NCBI RefSeq assembly: GCF_000247815.1
Contig: NC_021678.1
Coordinates: 7,608,190-7,672,189, forward strand
From: Ficedula albicollis
Lineage: Eukaryota > Chordata > Aves > Passeriformes > Muscicapidae
Direction: 5' to 3'
DNA length: 64,000 nt
This document shows, in pieces, positions 39,317-52,290 of the stretch. The notes below the pieces were generated by a model that saw only the letters and a program-made list of their open reading frames with translations, did no database searches and was not told where the DNA came from. Both the position numbers and the translations under genes were made by a program. Every line of letters starts with the position of its first letter. Positions within the stretch are counted from its first letter, which is position 1.

Positions 39317-39707
39317 TGACTAGTCTAGCAAAAATCTTAAATTTTCTCACATCCTCTGCTGCCTCATTATAAAGACATTTCAGACAAGAATACTGTAATT
39401 CTTTTTTTCAAGTCCCTTTATTTCCTCAGATAGTAACAAGCACTGGAGGGGAAGAGGCTTCTTGGCTGAACCTGTCAGCCATATATGGGAGAACATGGAT
39501 CTTGACTTATCAACAGAGCCATCAGATCTCTCAAAACTTAATTTCTGGCTTGGGTAATATACACATATTATTTCAGACCACTGACTAGTAGTGTATTATC
39601 AGAAGAGGAGAGGAGCTTGAAATCTGTTTCCTTCACACATTGGCAATAAAAAAATCACTGCTTTTTTATGTTCTTTCACACTTCTCGAAACAAAATTTCT
39701 CTCACAG

Positions 39708-39824
39708 ATGTTTTGTTCAGAGCTCAGCTTGATGGGAAAAGACATATGTGGGGAACACATGAATTAGAATTTTCACATTCAGACTTGTGTTCTGCCATAG
39801 GCTGTGGAAAGTCTTGGCCAGAAG
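39708..39824 (+). CDS. Candidate internal exon, unrecognised
   Basis: A 117-bp segment lies between AATTTCTCTCACAG and a near-consensus donor (CCAGAAG followed by GTAAGG). It is open in only one frame, phase 1 at both ends, and would encode about 38 residues including FRAQLDGKRHMWG and a Cys/Trp-containing end (GCGKSWPE). I recognise no family. It lies downstream of the stop of the candidate last exon, so the two would have to be alternative exons or belong to different transcripts. Splice-site quality is its only real support. Confidence 0.2.
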
Positions 39825-40217
39825 GTAAGGGGCTTTACCACCAGACAGTGACAAAAGTGTGATTGAGTATTTTCCTCTGGTTCTAGTACTAGGAGTTTCT
39901 GCAGTTTTCTTTTCTTGAATTCCTGTTCATCTTTGTGATGAGAGGCACTCCAGCAGGAGTGAGAGCAGCTCTGGGTGGCAAGGGTTCAATGAATTCAGCC
40001 CTCAGGTATCCCTGGTGGGGACTGGGCACTGAGAGGGAGGCTGGCTGCTGACAGGGAGTGTGAGGAGCACACCAATCCACTGCTTCCTTTAGAAATGGGG
40101 ACTTGCAGCTCTCTCCCATGGCTGTAATCCCGAAATGAATAATCTCCTAGAGCTATGCTGTCAGTGTCAGTAATGGGAATGAAATAATTTCCTGCAGGAA
40201 TAGTGAGTGCTCTGTTC

Positions 40218-40495
40218 ACCATTGCAAACCCCATCTCAGAGGTCCCTCAGCAGTAGAGCGTTGCCACAGGCATCACTGGATGTGGGAGCTCAGCCAAGTT
40301 CCCACAAATCCTTTTAGGATTATCTGTCTAGTAGAGGTCGTAAATCCCAGCCTGGGACCATTGCAAACCCCATCTCAGAGGTCCCTCAGCAGTAGAGCGT
40401 TGCCACAGGCATCACTGGATGTGGGAGCTCAGCCAAGTTCCCACAAATCCTTTTAGGATTATCTGTCTAGTAAAGGTCATAAATCCCAGCCTGGG
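40218..40495. repeat. Two-copy tandem duplication, 139-bp unit
   Basis: The unit beginning ACCATTGCAAACCCCATCTC spans 40218-40356 and is repeated at 40357-40495. The only differences I see are GTAGAGGTCG against GTAAAGGTCA near the end, about 98.5% identity. The copies are exactly adjacent. Confidence 0.96.
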
Positions 40496-41546
40496 AGAGC
40501 TGTGAGAATGCCAGCCCCAGGTATTTGCTTGAATGCTTGAGCCCTGTGTAGAAAGGGAAAGATTGCTGCTGGCTTGAGAGCCTTTCTGTGATGGCCCCAT
40601 GAAGACGGTGAAGTGTTTCTGAAGAGAGGGCAGTCAGCCACAGCATGGGATTCACCACTGGCCATTGACCTGAGGGCTCTTTGACACTGGAATTTTTTGG
40701 CATCCTATGCCAAAGTGGGAAAAGCATCACTGCATATCACCCTACTAATGTCAAATATTGTTTGTGCTACTTTAAAAAGTCACAGAGCAGGGCTGTGGAG
40801 CTCGTGCACTCCTTTTCTCCTGCCTTTTGGGCAACAATGGACTGCCTCTGCCCAGGAGTCCAGAGCATCTGAATATCAGCAATTCTGGGAAGTTCTGCTC
40901 TAGGTTTGGTTTCCTTCATTAAATCCCAGTATTAACATTTGCTATCCGTCATGGGGAGTTGGAAAAAGGAATTCTAACATTAAAGAACGTGAATATCTGC
41001 ATTTGCATAGACAGAGCTATTAATCTCATTCTCTGTCCTTTCCTGACTACAATCCTGAGTCAAGGTCTTTCTGAACTGATTGCATTCCACACGTTATTTC
41101 AAAAGTGTTTCTGTGTCTTTTCCATCTCATCTTGGAGATGCAAAATCATGGTTTCCCCTTTAAGAAAATCCTCAATTTCTCATTTCTTATTGTATCCAAG
41201 TTCCACTGAAGTGTTTTCAGGCTAAAAAAGCAGAAATTTTACAGTGACAGTAGAACTGGAAACATTTATTTGAATCTATATTATCTAAATATTTTACTTT
41301 TGGGTTCCAAGACTGAGGAAATTGTTCTTTGTTTCTTTTCCTTCAAATCATAATTACTACTTTGATAATCCCTCATTTTCAAATTCACCAATTTCCTGTG
41401 GGTAGTTTAATTTTCATCATCAGTGTCTGGCCAGTTCAATCAACTGATTCCTGTAGGATATTTTTCTGTGTTTATGTGTATTTGTTAGCGAGGAAAATAA
41501 AAAAAACCTAAAACCACAGACTAAATAATGTATCAGAAATCTCAGG

Positions 41547-41662
41547 AGGCTGAAAAAGCCCCATATTTCTCTTACTCTTTTGTTAGTTTAGAAAAAAAAT
41601 ACCAGGGAGGCTGAAAAAGCCCCATATTTCTCTTACTATTTTGTTAGTTTAGAAAAAAAATA
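41547..41662. repeat. Two-copy tandem duplication, 61-bp unit
   Basis: AGGCTGAAAAAGCCCCATAT starts at 41547 and 41608. Both copies end in a run of eight A. One substitution is visible (TACTCTTTTG against TACTATTTTG). Confidence 0.95.
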
Positions 41663-41900
41663 GAACTTCTTCTCCCCTCAAACGCAATACAATTTATTTA
41701 ATAGGGTATCCTATTGCAAATAATTTAAATACATTGAAAATAAATATTAGATTTATATAAACAAGCAGGTTGACTAACCTGAAGGGAGAGCAAGCTGAAA
41801 TAATCTTATCACAGGCACAATTTAGACTTTGTTTTGGTTTACTTTAGAAGATATGTATTTCTAAGTTATACTATATTAGGGATTTCTTTGCACATCATTT

Positions 41901-42254
41901 AATATTAAAATATAAAATAAACAAGCAAGGTAATGTCTTATTTAGATATTCATAAGTGGCTGACTCTGTGTGTACTTTCAGACCCATGCTGTCTCTCTAA
42001 GGAGATGAAAGATAATTTATTATTAGTGCATGTTCTTACAATTTAAATATCAGGAGATGAAAGATAATTTATTATTAGTGCATATTCTTACAATCTAAAT
42101 ATAAATATTAAAATATAAAATAAACAAGCAAGGTAATGTCTTATTTAGATATTCATAAGTGGCTGACTCTGTGTGTACTTTCAGACCCATGCTGTCTCTC
42201 TAAGGAGATGAAAGATAATTTATTATTAGTGCATGTTCTTACAATTTAAATATC
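41901..42254. repeat. Composite duplication A-B-B'-A-B
   Basis: Module A (about 100 bp, AATATTAAAATATAAAATAA to CTGTCTCTCTAA) occurs at 41901 and 42104. Module B (about 52 bp, GGAGATGAAAGATAATTTAT to AATTTAAATAT) occurs at 42001, 42053 and 42204. The middle copy of B differs slightly (GCATATTC, CAATCTAAATAT). The simplest history is duplication of B, divergence of one copy, then duplication of the A+B block by 203 bp, so two events are stacked. Confidence 0.93.
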
Positions 42255-43012
42255 ACCCCAGAACAGGAAGTTTTGGCAACACAAAGTCTGTCTTGCACAC
42301 TCTGCCAAGGAAAGAATTGTCAGGCAGTATTTGCTTGTTCTCTATTGTGTGTTCTTCACCTGATGAAAGGCAAGGTGACCATTTTCTCACACCGAGAATT
42401 TCATGATTTCAAGAAGACACCAGGAATCTCAAATTTGTCTTCTGGTAGTCACCATGTTTTCTAAATGAAATATATAAACTAAATCAGGAGAATCTGGTCT
42501 GTCTCTTTACCCCATTCCAGAAAGTAAAATGGGAGCCTATATGTTGCTCAAGATCAGCAGAAAGTAATGACTATAGTGTATCATATTTTGTATTTCTGAA
42601 AAGAGAAAATAATGGTACTTGGTTTGTTTTTGGGGGAAATATATTTTTTAACCCAGTAGCAAAACAACTCTTCTCTCAAGGAGAATTTCATATTTTTGAA
42701 GATGAAAAACTAAGGGCTGAGAAATATCTTATTTCTTCACTTCAGAGTCAAAAAACCTACCAGAAGAACTTGGAAAATTACAACATATTCAATGTTTGAT
42801 CCATTCTGTTCTCAGCCTTAAAAAGAAATGATTAAAAATTCATTTTGAAGTTAGCTTTGCATGTATCCTGTAGATACAAGCCTGGTTGACAGAGTGGGTT
42901 CAGATTTGTAGACATCTTTGTACATGTAAGAATAAATAAAAAAGGGGGCTAAGAATAGATGCGAAAGTGCAAACCTGTTTGTTGGGTTTTGCTGACAAAC
43001 TCTCAGGAGTGA

Positions 43013-43133
43013 CATGTAATACATTGGACTTGATGCAAATTTATAATGGGGAGGTGATTTAAAATATTTAATCCATGTAATACATTGGACTTGATGCAAA
43101 TTTATCATGGGGAGGTGATTTAAAATATTTAAT
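43013..43133. repeat. Two-copy tandem duplication, 61-bp unit
   Basis: CATGTAATACATTGGACTTG starts at 43013 and 43074. The copies differ by one base (TTATAATGG against TTATCATGG) up to ATTTAAT, where they end. Confidence 0.95.
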
Positions 43134-45666
43134 GTGCTGGTACGGAGCAGTTTTACTCATTAGGGATTAACAGAGATAATGTAGTTTACTTTGTCTGTGC
43201 AGCTTCTTTAGGTAAGTTACTTCTGAATTTTACTGCTTCAAATACTCATAAGATGAAGCCTAGAATAAGCCATAACCTCTGGTAGCTGGCTAATGATCCA
43301 TTCTTGTACCTTGACACACTACTTGCAGTGCTCTTGTGGAAATTGAAATGCTCAGGTTGATCCTTTTTAGCAGAAAATGGGTGGCAAAGGCTTGGTCACT
43401 CCTGAAAACATTTTGTCAGCTAAGAAATTCAGAGTCAGAATTTTCTGCCCTTTGCCAGTGTGTTCCCTGCAAAGTGAGAACAGTCTGATAGTGCTGCATT
43501 TCTGAGGGGCTACTGCAGTTCAGAGAACTGACTCAACGTTGGTTTTGAGGACTGTACATTCTCAGTAATGGAAAAATGACATAATTAGCAGCTTAGCAAG
43601 AGAAAAGCAATATTAACTTGAGAATGCTTTCAAGTAGCCCACTTATTTAATGTTCTTAAAAGGCACCATTAAACTCCTTCATAAAGTAAGAGAATGTGCC
43701 CCATCAGAAGCTTAATATTATTGCATTACAAAACAAATTTTGGCCATAGTATTTTCACCTTTTTATTTTTTTCATGTGAGCTTTCTTCTGTGTAATGATG
43801 AGGACTAGTTGGGAGGACAGAGGCTCCTCATTCAGATCAATGTGGTATAAAGTCAATGTCACTCCAAACCCAATGGGAAATGACTCAGGGTTGATGGAGA
43901 ATTGCCAGTCCCATCTGGTGGTGACGCTTTTTCCCTAAGTGAAGTCTTAGCTGACTGTATGTGATTTTATTTGGGATGTACCTTCTGTAATTGAGACAGA
44001 AATGACAGCGTAGACGTGAGAGCATCTTCATACCTTCCCTGCTGCTCTCTTCATCTCAGCCACTTTTCTTCAGCACATTTTTCTTTTCTCCTAATTCCTA
44101 AATTCAGATTTGAGTGTAGCTAAGAACTGCAGGATGTATTCCTCTTGTGTTAGGATGAGAACAGATCACTGAAACAGTCCAGAATGCAGGGGTGAAACTG
44201 AATTATGGGAATTCACCTGGCAATTCACCTAATACTTCACCCTTTAACTTGTAGGACCCTTCTGACACAGCAGCCTCATATCCTTTAATTTCTCTTATTT
44301 CACAGGCTGATGGGCTCGACTGTGTCAGATAGCAGAAATTAGGATGCAAGAATGGCCTGTGGCCTCAGAGGGAATGCTGCTGTGCTTCTTGTGGTGCTGT
44401 GCTTGGGAGATGGAGGATGTTCTTGCTGAAGTATCAGCTAAGCATTGCTTCAGAAGGCAAAGACAGTAAGCAAGGAGAGAGGAAAAAAAATGTCTTATAG
44501 ACCCCTAGGATTTAATACTTGTTTGAAAATCAGAAAAGATGACTCAGGTCTAAAGGCCCTATCCCTGGACAACAGTACTGGAAGGTAAAGCAAGCAAAAC
44601 ATAGATAATAGCTATAGAAATAGCAATAAATTTTAATTGGCAAGTGTTTGATATATCTGGGATTCTGGTATTGTTGTCAAAATAGCTTGATAGCTACAAC
44701 AGCCACTGTTGCTCCATGTTTTAGTTTCTGCTCATTGGAGGAAAGGGCCAGGGAGGGACACAGGGTTATTTAATATATGCTGACAGAACTCACATGGCAT
44801 GTGAAGTCCACATTTCAGTACCTGTCCTGAAGCCTCTGGTTGCCATCAAGAATGTACCTAAGACCTAATTTTTCTCTAGACAAGCAGGGAAGACCAGAAG
44901 CTGTGATTTCTCTAACAGTTCATGCTACCATAGTACTCCACTGCATTATTCATGTTTTCCTGACGCATGAAACATTTGGTGTCAAGTCCAGAACATTTTT
45001 CAACTTAAAAAAAAAATATTTAGAATGAGAGGGAGAGAGACAGAAAGACAAGAAAAGGACATCAGGTCTCATGCAGAACCTTCATTAGTGGTGTTGGTAT
45101 AACTGGCAGTGTGACTAGTGATCTTGAATTCTTTACAGAAATAAAACCACAGCAGTTCACTTTTTGCTTCTTTGTTCTTCTTCTGTTGTTTGGCTTTTTA
45201 AGGTGTTGCTGAAGAGCTAAGGATGTCCTTGAACTTGACTATTTGGCTAAAATTCCTCCAGATTTCCTCCAGCATGTTCAGAGTGACACTGGGTCTCTGG
45301 CTCCCAGCGTCACCCTGACAGCGTTGTTTGTCACACATTTCTGACGTCTCCAGCTTGCTGCCTTTACACAACACTTTGGCACATTCTTTATTTTCCTTTC
45401 TTCCTGACAAACCTTCCAACTCCCCTTTCTCTGCAGGCTTCAAAATTTAAGGCTGCACATTGTAACCTACATGATACCTCTCCATACCCTGCCCTAGCAA
45501 CTGGGCTCTTGAATGATATTTATCATTAATTTGGCCATTTGGTTCTTCCCTGCTGATCAGCTGTCAAATAAAAATTCTCATTTTACTGTGCATGTCTTTG
45601 AGTTGATGCAGATATTTGAGCATTTTCAGGAAATGCTTCAGTGCATTGACTTTAATTGTCCATGAC

Positions 45667-45684
45667 TTTTTTTTTTTTTTTTTT
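45667..45684. repeat. Poly-T run of 18
   Basis: Eighteen T between GTCCATGAC and GGTAGTG. On the minus strand this would be an A-tail, but no retroposon body is recognisable next to it. Confidence 0.85.
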
Positions 45685-47212
45685 GGTAGTGAAAAATGCC
45701 ATTCTGGGAGTAAGAGAGACAAAAACCTCCCAGCTCTCCCCAGAACACCCCATAAAACATTGAGCAGTGCTAGTGGAAGTGTCCTCACATGAGTTCAGCC
45801 TTTCTGCTCATTCTAAATCTGAAGAGATCACTTTGATACAGGGCATTAAGCAGTTTCCTGTGGTGGTTTCTTAGTCCTTGGTCTCTGGTGACATTGCAAA
45901 TAGAGGTGAGAAATTCTGTCAGCTGTGATTGTGTTTTTGAAGCCAAAGATGCTCATTTTTTAGGAAACTCTGTAATTTCTCTACAGTTTTCTTTTAGGAG
46001 TAGTTCACTTTCTCCACTCCATCCTAGTGAATTGCATGAAAATTAATTAATTATACAGTCTAATTTTTTTTTCTGGCAAAAAATGAGAATTTTTCAGTAA
46101 TAGGAAGATTAAAAAAAAAAATCAAAGATAAATATTGGCTTTCTGAACTGTTCTACTAAGGTCTGAATTGACACCAGAGAAAGTAAAATGGAAGGTGTCC
46201 ATTTTTAGTAATGAATTTTTTGTCATTTTTTTGGTATCAAAACTGGACTGTGAGGTTTGGGGTTTTTGGTAATTTAACCCATCCTTACTTTCTTCAGAAT
46301 CTTTTGTCAATTTATCATCAAAGTAAATGGTACTACATCAGAATATGATGTCTTCTTCTTTGCTAAGTAAAAAAAAAAATTGAAAAATTTTGGGCCACTC
46401 TTTTTTCCTCTTCTCTTCCTTTCCTCTGTCTTGTTCTTTTCTACTGCATCTGCTTTGAATTTTATTTTTTTATCTTCATTTTATTCCTGGGCTTAATTTT
46501 CCAATAAAATTGGGGTAAGGCTCAAACTATGACCAATATTCTGAAGAGACCTCTGTGTTGTAGTGAGAGTGAGGACTGTATTCTTTGCTCATGTTAACCA
46601 GTTTGTGGTAGTGCAGTGCTTTGAAATTTGCAGGAAAGACAGCAGTTTGCAATTTAGAGAAGTGATGTTAGGGATTAGCCCTTGCTGGATTCAAGTTGTT
46701 GAATCAGGTGAAGCCCACAGATCACCTGTTTTGTCTTCTATTTCATTTGACTAATCTAACTCAGGCTGTCAACCTGTTCTGTGCATGTATGGACAAGGAA
46801 AGAGAAGAAATGAAACAAGATTCAAAGGATTTTTGTGTGTCTTCTGTTGGGATTGTAGTTGAAAGCTTCCTCCTAATAATCTTGCAAGAACATTTTGTCT
46901 CCAAAGCTGAGGTTGCCTGACACAATGCACAAGCACTATACTTTAAAGAAGAAAGACTCCATAATTTAAAAATCAAAAAGGACAATATATTAATGGAACT
47001 AGTTCATTTAACATGAAATTTTGAAGAAATATAGAATCTGATAATGAAGGTACTTCTCTGAAATTTATCATGTGACATGGGTCTGAGAAATTGAGGCCTG
47101 CCTGGTCTCTTTTCTTCTATTGCAGCTTCTCTACCTTCTTTTTTGGATTTTTTTAATAGGTCTGCATAGACAGCTTGTGAATTGAAGAGTTTAACAGCCT
47201 AAAAACAGATCC

Positions 47213-47342
47213 TCCAACATCTGCAGTTGTAGTTGAAGGACAAATCAGCTCTTATTGGAAATTGGAGGGAGCAGTAGTATTCCAACATCTGCAGTTGTAG
47301 TTGAAGGACAAAACAGCTCTTATTGGAAATTGGAGGGAGCAG
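47213..47342. repeat. Two-copy tandem duplication, 68-bp unit
   Basis: TCCAACATCTGCAGTTGTAG starts at 47213 and 47281. One substitution (ACAAATCAG against ACAAAACAG) separates the shared 62 bases. Confidence 0.95.
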
Positions 47343-48860
47343 GGACCACCATGCTGAGCACAGACTTGAAATGTAGGAGTCTCTTCAAAAAAGCAATTGA
47401 ATGGCTTCCTGAATTCCCATTTCTGCTCTTTAAGCTTGCTGTGTCACATTAAGAGCCTTTCTCCTTCATCAGTTCATTGCCATGAGAATAAATGAGCTGT
47501 CACACACAGTACTCTGGGCTAAATCCTGCCTTCAGATGTCTGAAATTTCATTTGTGTCAACAGAAGTTTCATCCACGTGCACATCCATGCATTTCCGTGC
47601 CCGTGGGGTGGCACTTCCTTAATGTTATGGACTCAGTAGATGGAGAATGGGAGGAGCTTTAATTTTTAAGGGGAAGTCACAAGTTAGTCACCTGCAAATG
47701 GGATATAGTTTCTACTTCTCAATTTTTAAATCACCACATGAATTAATGAAAAAATAAACCCACAATCAAATTTATGAATCTCTATATGTAAATGGATGGG
47801 TTTTACTCCAGTATATTAGGTCAGGTTTATTCTGTGTTGCACATGCTTTTTAGAAACCCATGGTGTTGCAGCCTTTTGTAGACACAACAGGCACCTGTCA
47901 CAGTAAAATGTATTAAGTGCAGTATTGAGCATCAGAGGTGGGCAGGTGATTAGAGTTGGACCTTATAGAATCCAATCAAATGACATAGAAATAAACTGTT
48001 GTTATTTCATTATCATATTTTATGCTTCATTGCTAACACTGAAAAAAAGGATCTATACTTACTTCCTACAGTAAACCTTTGAGAGAATGTGGATTTCTTC
48101 ACAAGTATTAAATCTGTAAACATATATTGTCTTTGCAACAAAGTAAAATCTCACTATCTAGACCACATAGAATACTACAACACTGTTTAAAAAAAAAACA
48201 ACAAAAACCAAACTTTTCTAAAAGCTATTGGAGTTCCTGATATGAGAGTATTGTATTTGAGAAATAATAGATATCATGAAAAAGTAAATCAGTTTTAACA
48301 GAAGTAGAACTCAGTGAAAGATCACGGGGGCTGGGGGAGATGTTGGTGACAAATTTGTTGTGACAATGCTGTAATAAGATGTTTTCATTAGTACTGTGTT
48401 TCCTCCTTCCCCTGGCTGCCTGAGCATAGTGGCTTTGTGTCTGGAAATGAAAACAAACTTCACCATGATGGATCAAAACTTGGAGAGAATATTTCTATTT
48501 ACTTTTGGGTTTTTTTAGTTTGTTTGGCTGAAAATGTCACCTACTCCAGTCTGAGAAAGCAAACTCCCCTGCACCAGACCCTGGCAGCAGACTTGTGACA
48601 AGGATGCTGAATGTGCTAAACCAACACCAAGATGATCTATAATACAAAGGTCAAAATAAACTTCGCAGGGTAAATAGGAAGGATGACAAGTGCAGCTATT
48701 TCAGAAACTTTTAAAGTTTCTGACTCAAAGCCTGCTGACTAAAATCAATGGGAGCCAAGACTGGGGCATCAAAAAAAGTGAAGGAAAAGTTTGTTTCAAG
48801 AGGTTCTCATGCTCATCATATTACTTTTATTTTTCTACCTCCTTTGTAAGTAGGGTATGA

Positions 48861-48890
48861 CTTTGTTTGCTTGTTTGTTTGTTTGTTTTT
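48861..48890. repeat. (TTTG)n microsatellite
   Basis: About six TTTG/CTTG units, slightly imperfect, running into a T run. Confidence 0.85.
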
Positions 48891-49125
48891 AAAAGTTCTT
48901 TTGTTACTATTCCTTAGTTCTCCTCTTAAAAAGCAACAATTTGAGAACTGAATTGCTTCCAACCCATTGGACTGAAAGAAAATATTATCTGGTTACCCTA
49001 TACTTTGAGATAAAATAGGTTTAGTATCATTTCCATTTTAAACACAAAAGCTTATTAAAGCTGAAGAAAATTGTGAAGAAAATTGCAAACAGAAAATATT
49101 AGCAAACCCTCCTGAATAACAAGTG

Positions 49126-49151
49126 TATCCCCCAACATTATCCCCCAACAT
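49126..49151. repeat. 13-bp tandem duplication
   Basis: TATCCCCCAACAT occurs twice head to tail, at 49126 and 49139, without a mismatch. Confidence 0.85.
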
Positions 49152-52100
49152 TAATTTTTTTTTAAGAAAAAAAGCTAAACAAATCTAATAAATTAATTGA
49201 TAGCTTTAGTTACATCAATATATATTAGGGATAAACTGCCAAGAAAAAAAAAATAATCGAGAAACAAACATTGCAATATTTATGCAACTATCCTCGGTAT
49301 TTAAAACAAAAGGACAAACCCCAGAAAATGTGTGATGAATAATGCAGTTATTTCTAAATGGAATTAGTTGTTATTTTAAGTTCTCTGTGTCACATCACAG
49401 TAGTTTTTAGGATGTGAAGCGACAGGGAAGACCTGGAGGCCAGTCTCTCCCAGTGAGTGCCTGTCTGCTCCTCATGCTCTTCGTAAAGGTAGCAGGAGTT
49501 TCACCTGGGAAGTCCTTGCATAAACAGCCCTGGAGTTTTTTAGAGCTGGATTGGTGTGAGTCTATGATTTTGAAATTTTGGAGAAAACAGAGGCCAGAGA
49601 GGGTAAGACATCTCAAACCAGAATCTCAAAATGAAAGTAACATGTCTGAAATCAGGAAAAAGGAGCATTTTCTGTGCACCTTGGCCAGCATTCCAAGTAT
49701 GTACTTGAAGGACTTGGCAGTATTTTAAGTATCCATTAACACACTTCCCTTTTGGAATTACTGCCACTTAAAGGGTTCAGACTCAGGGGATATATTCAGT
49801 GTACAGCTGCAGAAGCTGACAGCAGGGCCACCACCTGAGCTCTTCTCTCTGTGGCAGCACAGAGGTCAACCTGACCTTGGTGGCCTTGGTGGCCCTGTCA
49901 ACACTCACCTCCAGTCCTTAAAAAGGACATTGTAGCTGAGCTGTGGCAAAGAGCACAGGATGGCTAAAGCCACCTGTGCCTCCCTACAGTGATACAGCTC
50001 TTTCCCTGTCTTCTTTGTCACTATCTGCTCTCTTTCACTGAACAAGGGAGCCAGAGGAGAGACAGGAGCTCTGAATTACACACTGGAGACTGTCAGCTTT
50101 GCACACTGAACCCAATGTCTCTGGTATAGTGGCCATTGAATATCCTCTATCAGCCACGTGTTCAGCTTCAGGGCACAAACATCATTATTTATGCTGTGGA
50201 GGAGGCTGTGTCACAGTAGCCAGGTGTGAATTATTTCTGGAAACCAATGGTGAGATTTTGTTTGCAATGTAGCCCTAGAATAGATGGATCTGTGGGGTGC
50301 TCGCTCTTTGCAAAGAGTGAGATATGCAGGTATATGGAAATTGCACATCTTTATTTCTCCCTACCAGTCTGTATTTTCTGAACCAACACCCAATTTTCAA
50401 GATGTTTTCTGTTCTTCTGGCCATACTTTCTAGTAACCAGGTCCTTGCTAAATACCTTATGATTAATTTGAGTGGTATCAAAAGATATGCTCATTTCCAA
50501 AGTGCTTGGAAAAGTGTCAGGTGATTTTCATTATACAACCTATCCTGTTTTGCATGAGGAGAACAGGTATTCAGGAACAGTTTATGGAAGTTAGGAGCTC
50601 TCAACTGCCAAAATTACTTTCATAGTTCAAAGACTGAGTCTGCCTCCTTTCTTGGAATTTTCTGACATCCACAGGTTTTCCTTTGGAGTCTGCACTATTT
50701 CCTGAGCTGGAACACCTTTCTCATCCTTTTCTGTCTCGGAAGTGAGGGTGGATGTGTCTCATTGATTCCATGCCCCGAGAGGAGGGTATGTTATCCAGAA
50801 CTGCACACATGCACAGGATGCAAGCCCCGTGCAGTATGTAGCCAAGGTTTTAGCTGAAGCTGTAGATTTTCATCCCAGGGTGAAAAGTTAAGTTTCCTGA
50901 ACAACTTGCAACACATTTGAATGATGTCACTACTGCTTTTCTTCCATGTGTTCGGGGACTCAGAATTGCCATAACTTGTTCTTATATTAGCAATCCTTCA
51001 AATTCCTTTCCTCTGTGCCATAGGTTCCAACACATTAATCAGCCTCCTCTTAGATATTCTAGGGAAAAAGAACATATTTTCATTTTATTTGCTCTTTCTG
51101 ATATATGTCAAAAGTGTGTTTGTATTTTTTTTCCTGCAAGGAAAGAAACCTTTTAGCTTTCATTCTTTTCCCTTACAGAACTCAGCAATGTCAAGTAAGG
51201 TCTTTCCCTTTTATGCTGATGTAGGTCCCTCATGATAAAAGTAAGCTATGACTCATACATATGTTACTGCAGAAACATCTCTACACAAATAGGCTGAGGT
51301 AAAAGCACTCACTGGAAGCTTCTTTTGTATGATGTGGGATGCAGTGTGTGTCCTGACCGAACAACTGGCCAAGGTGTGTGAGTGGGTCTCACACGGGGCT
51401 TTAGCTGAGTTTGATTTCTGGTGGAGCTCTGGCACTGCAGGGCCACTCCAGGATCCACACCACAGACATATGACAAGAGATCCCACCCTAAACAGCTGCA
51501 TCTGGCACGTAGGGTCCTACAGTGAAACAGGTAGCAAAGATGTGGCATAAATTACCCAACTAGAGGGCTGGAGAGGGCTGGAAAGGGAGGGGTTCAATGT
51601 CTGAGAGCACTGCAGGAGTTAGGAAACTCTGTGCAGCCCCTTCAGACTGCTGACAAGGGAATGACAAGCACAGAAAAAGTTGACTAACACCGATTTGACA
51701 GAATTGGTTTTTGACAGACCATTTTGTAATTTTAATTCCTCCTGAGACTCTTAAAATAGCCTAAAATAGCTCAGTTATGATTTTACTTATCCCTTATTAC
51801 TTTTCTTATCAAGGGATCAGGATATCAATGCTGACTTCCAGAGCAGTAACTGAACACCAGGGTCATCCCTGAAAAATTCTGTCCATAGGTAGATGGTTAG
51901 GTGCAACTCTAGACATGTTCTGTATCATTTTATCATGGTACAGTGATTAGAAATGTATCATAAAATATAACCCTCCAGGCTACTCATGCTAAAAGTGACT
52001 AAATAGTAATCATATTGTTTTTCTCTCGGTGCATACCTAATGGGAATAGAGTACAAGTAATTATTGTACAAGGGGAATAACATCTGTTGTGAATACGATA

Positions 52101-52290
52101 TAGGAAAGATAAGTAGCTGAACTGTGTATCTGAGAGTGTTTCCAAGAACAATAAACGTACCATATGTATTCAAGCTTGAAATGTGTTGCTATGGTAAATA
52201 CATTAGTTACTAAAATAGCAGCCCATGAGTGAAAAAAAGGCTTAAAAGTCCTTCTGATATTGTGGGGGGAAGCAGTGTGGAGCAGAGGGG

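Larger units (their letters stand above)
39825..52290. other. Gene-free sequence dense in small tandem duplications
   Basis: No supported exon on either strand. What stands out are two-copy duplications at 40218, 41547, 41901, 43013, 47213 and 49126, listed separately. Simple repeats are poly-T at 45667 and (TTTG)n at 48861. The rest is unique AT-rich DNA. The longest non-repeat frame (49414-49728) has no domain and overlaps frames on the other strand. Confidence 0.55.
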
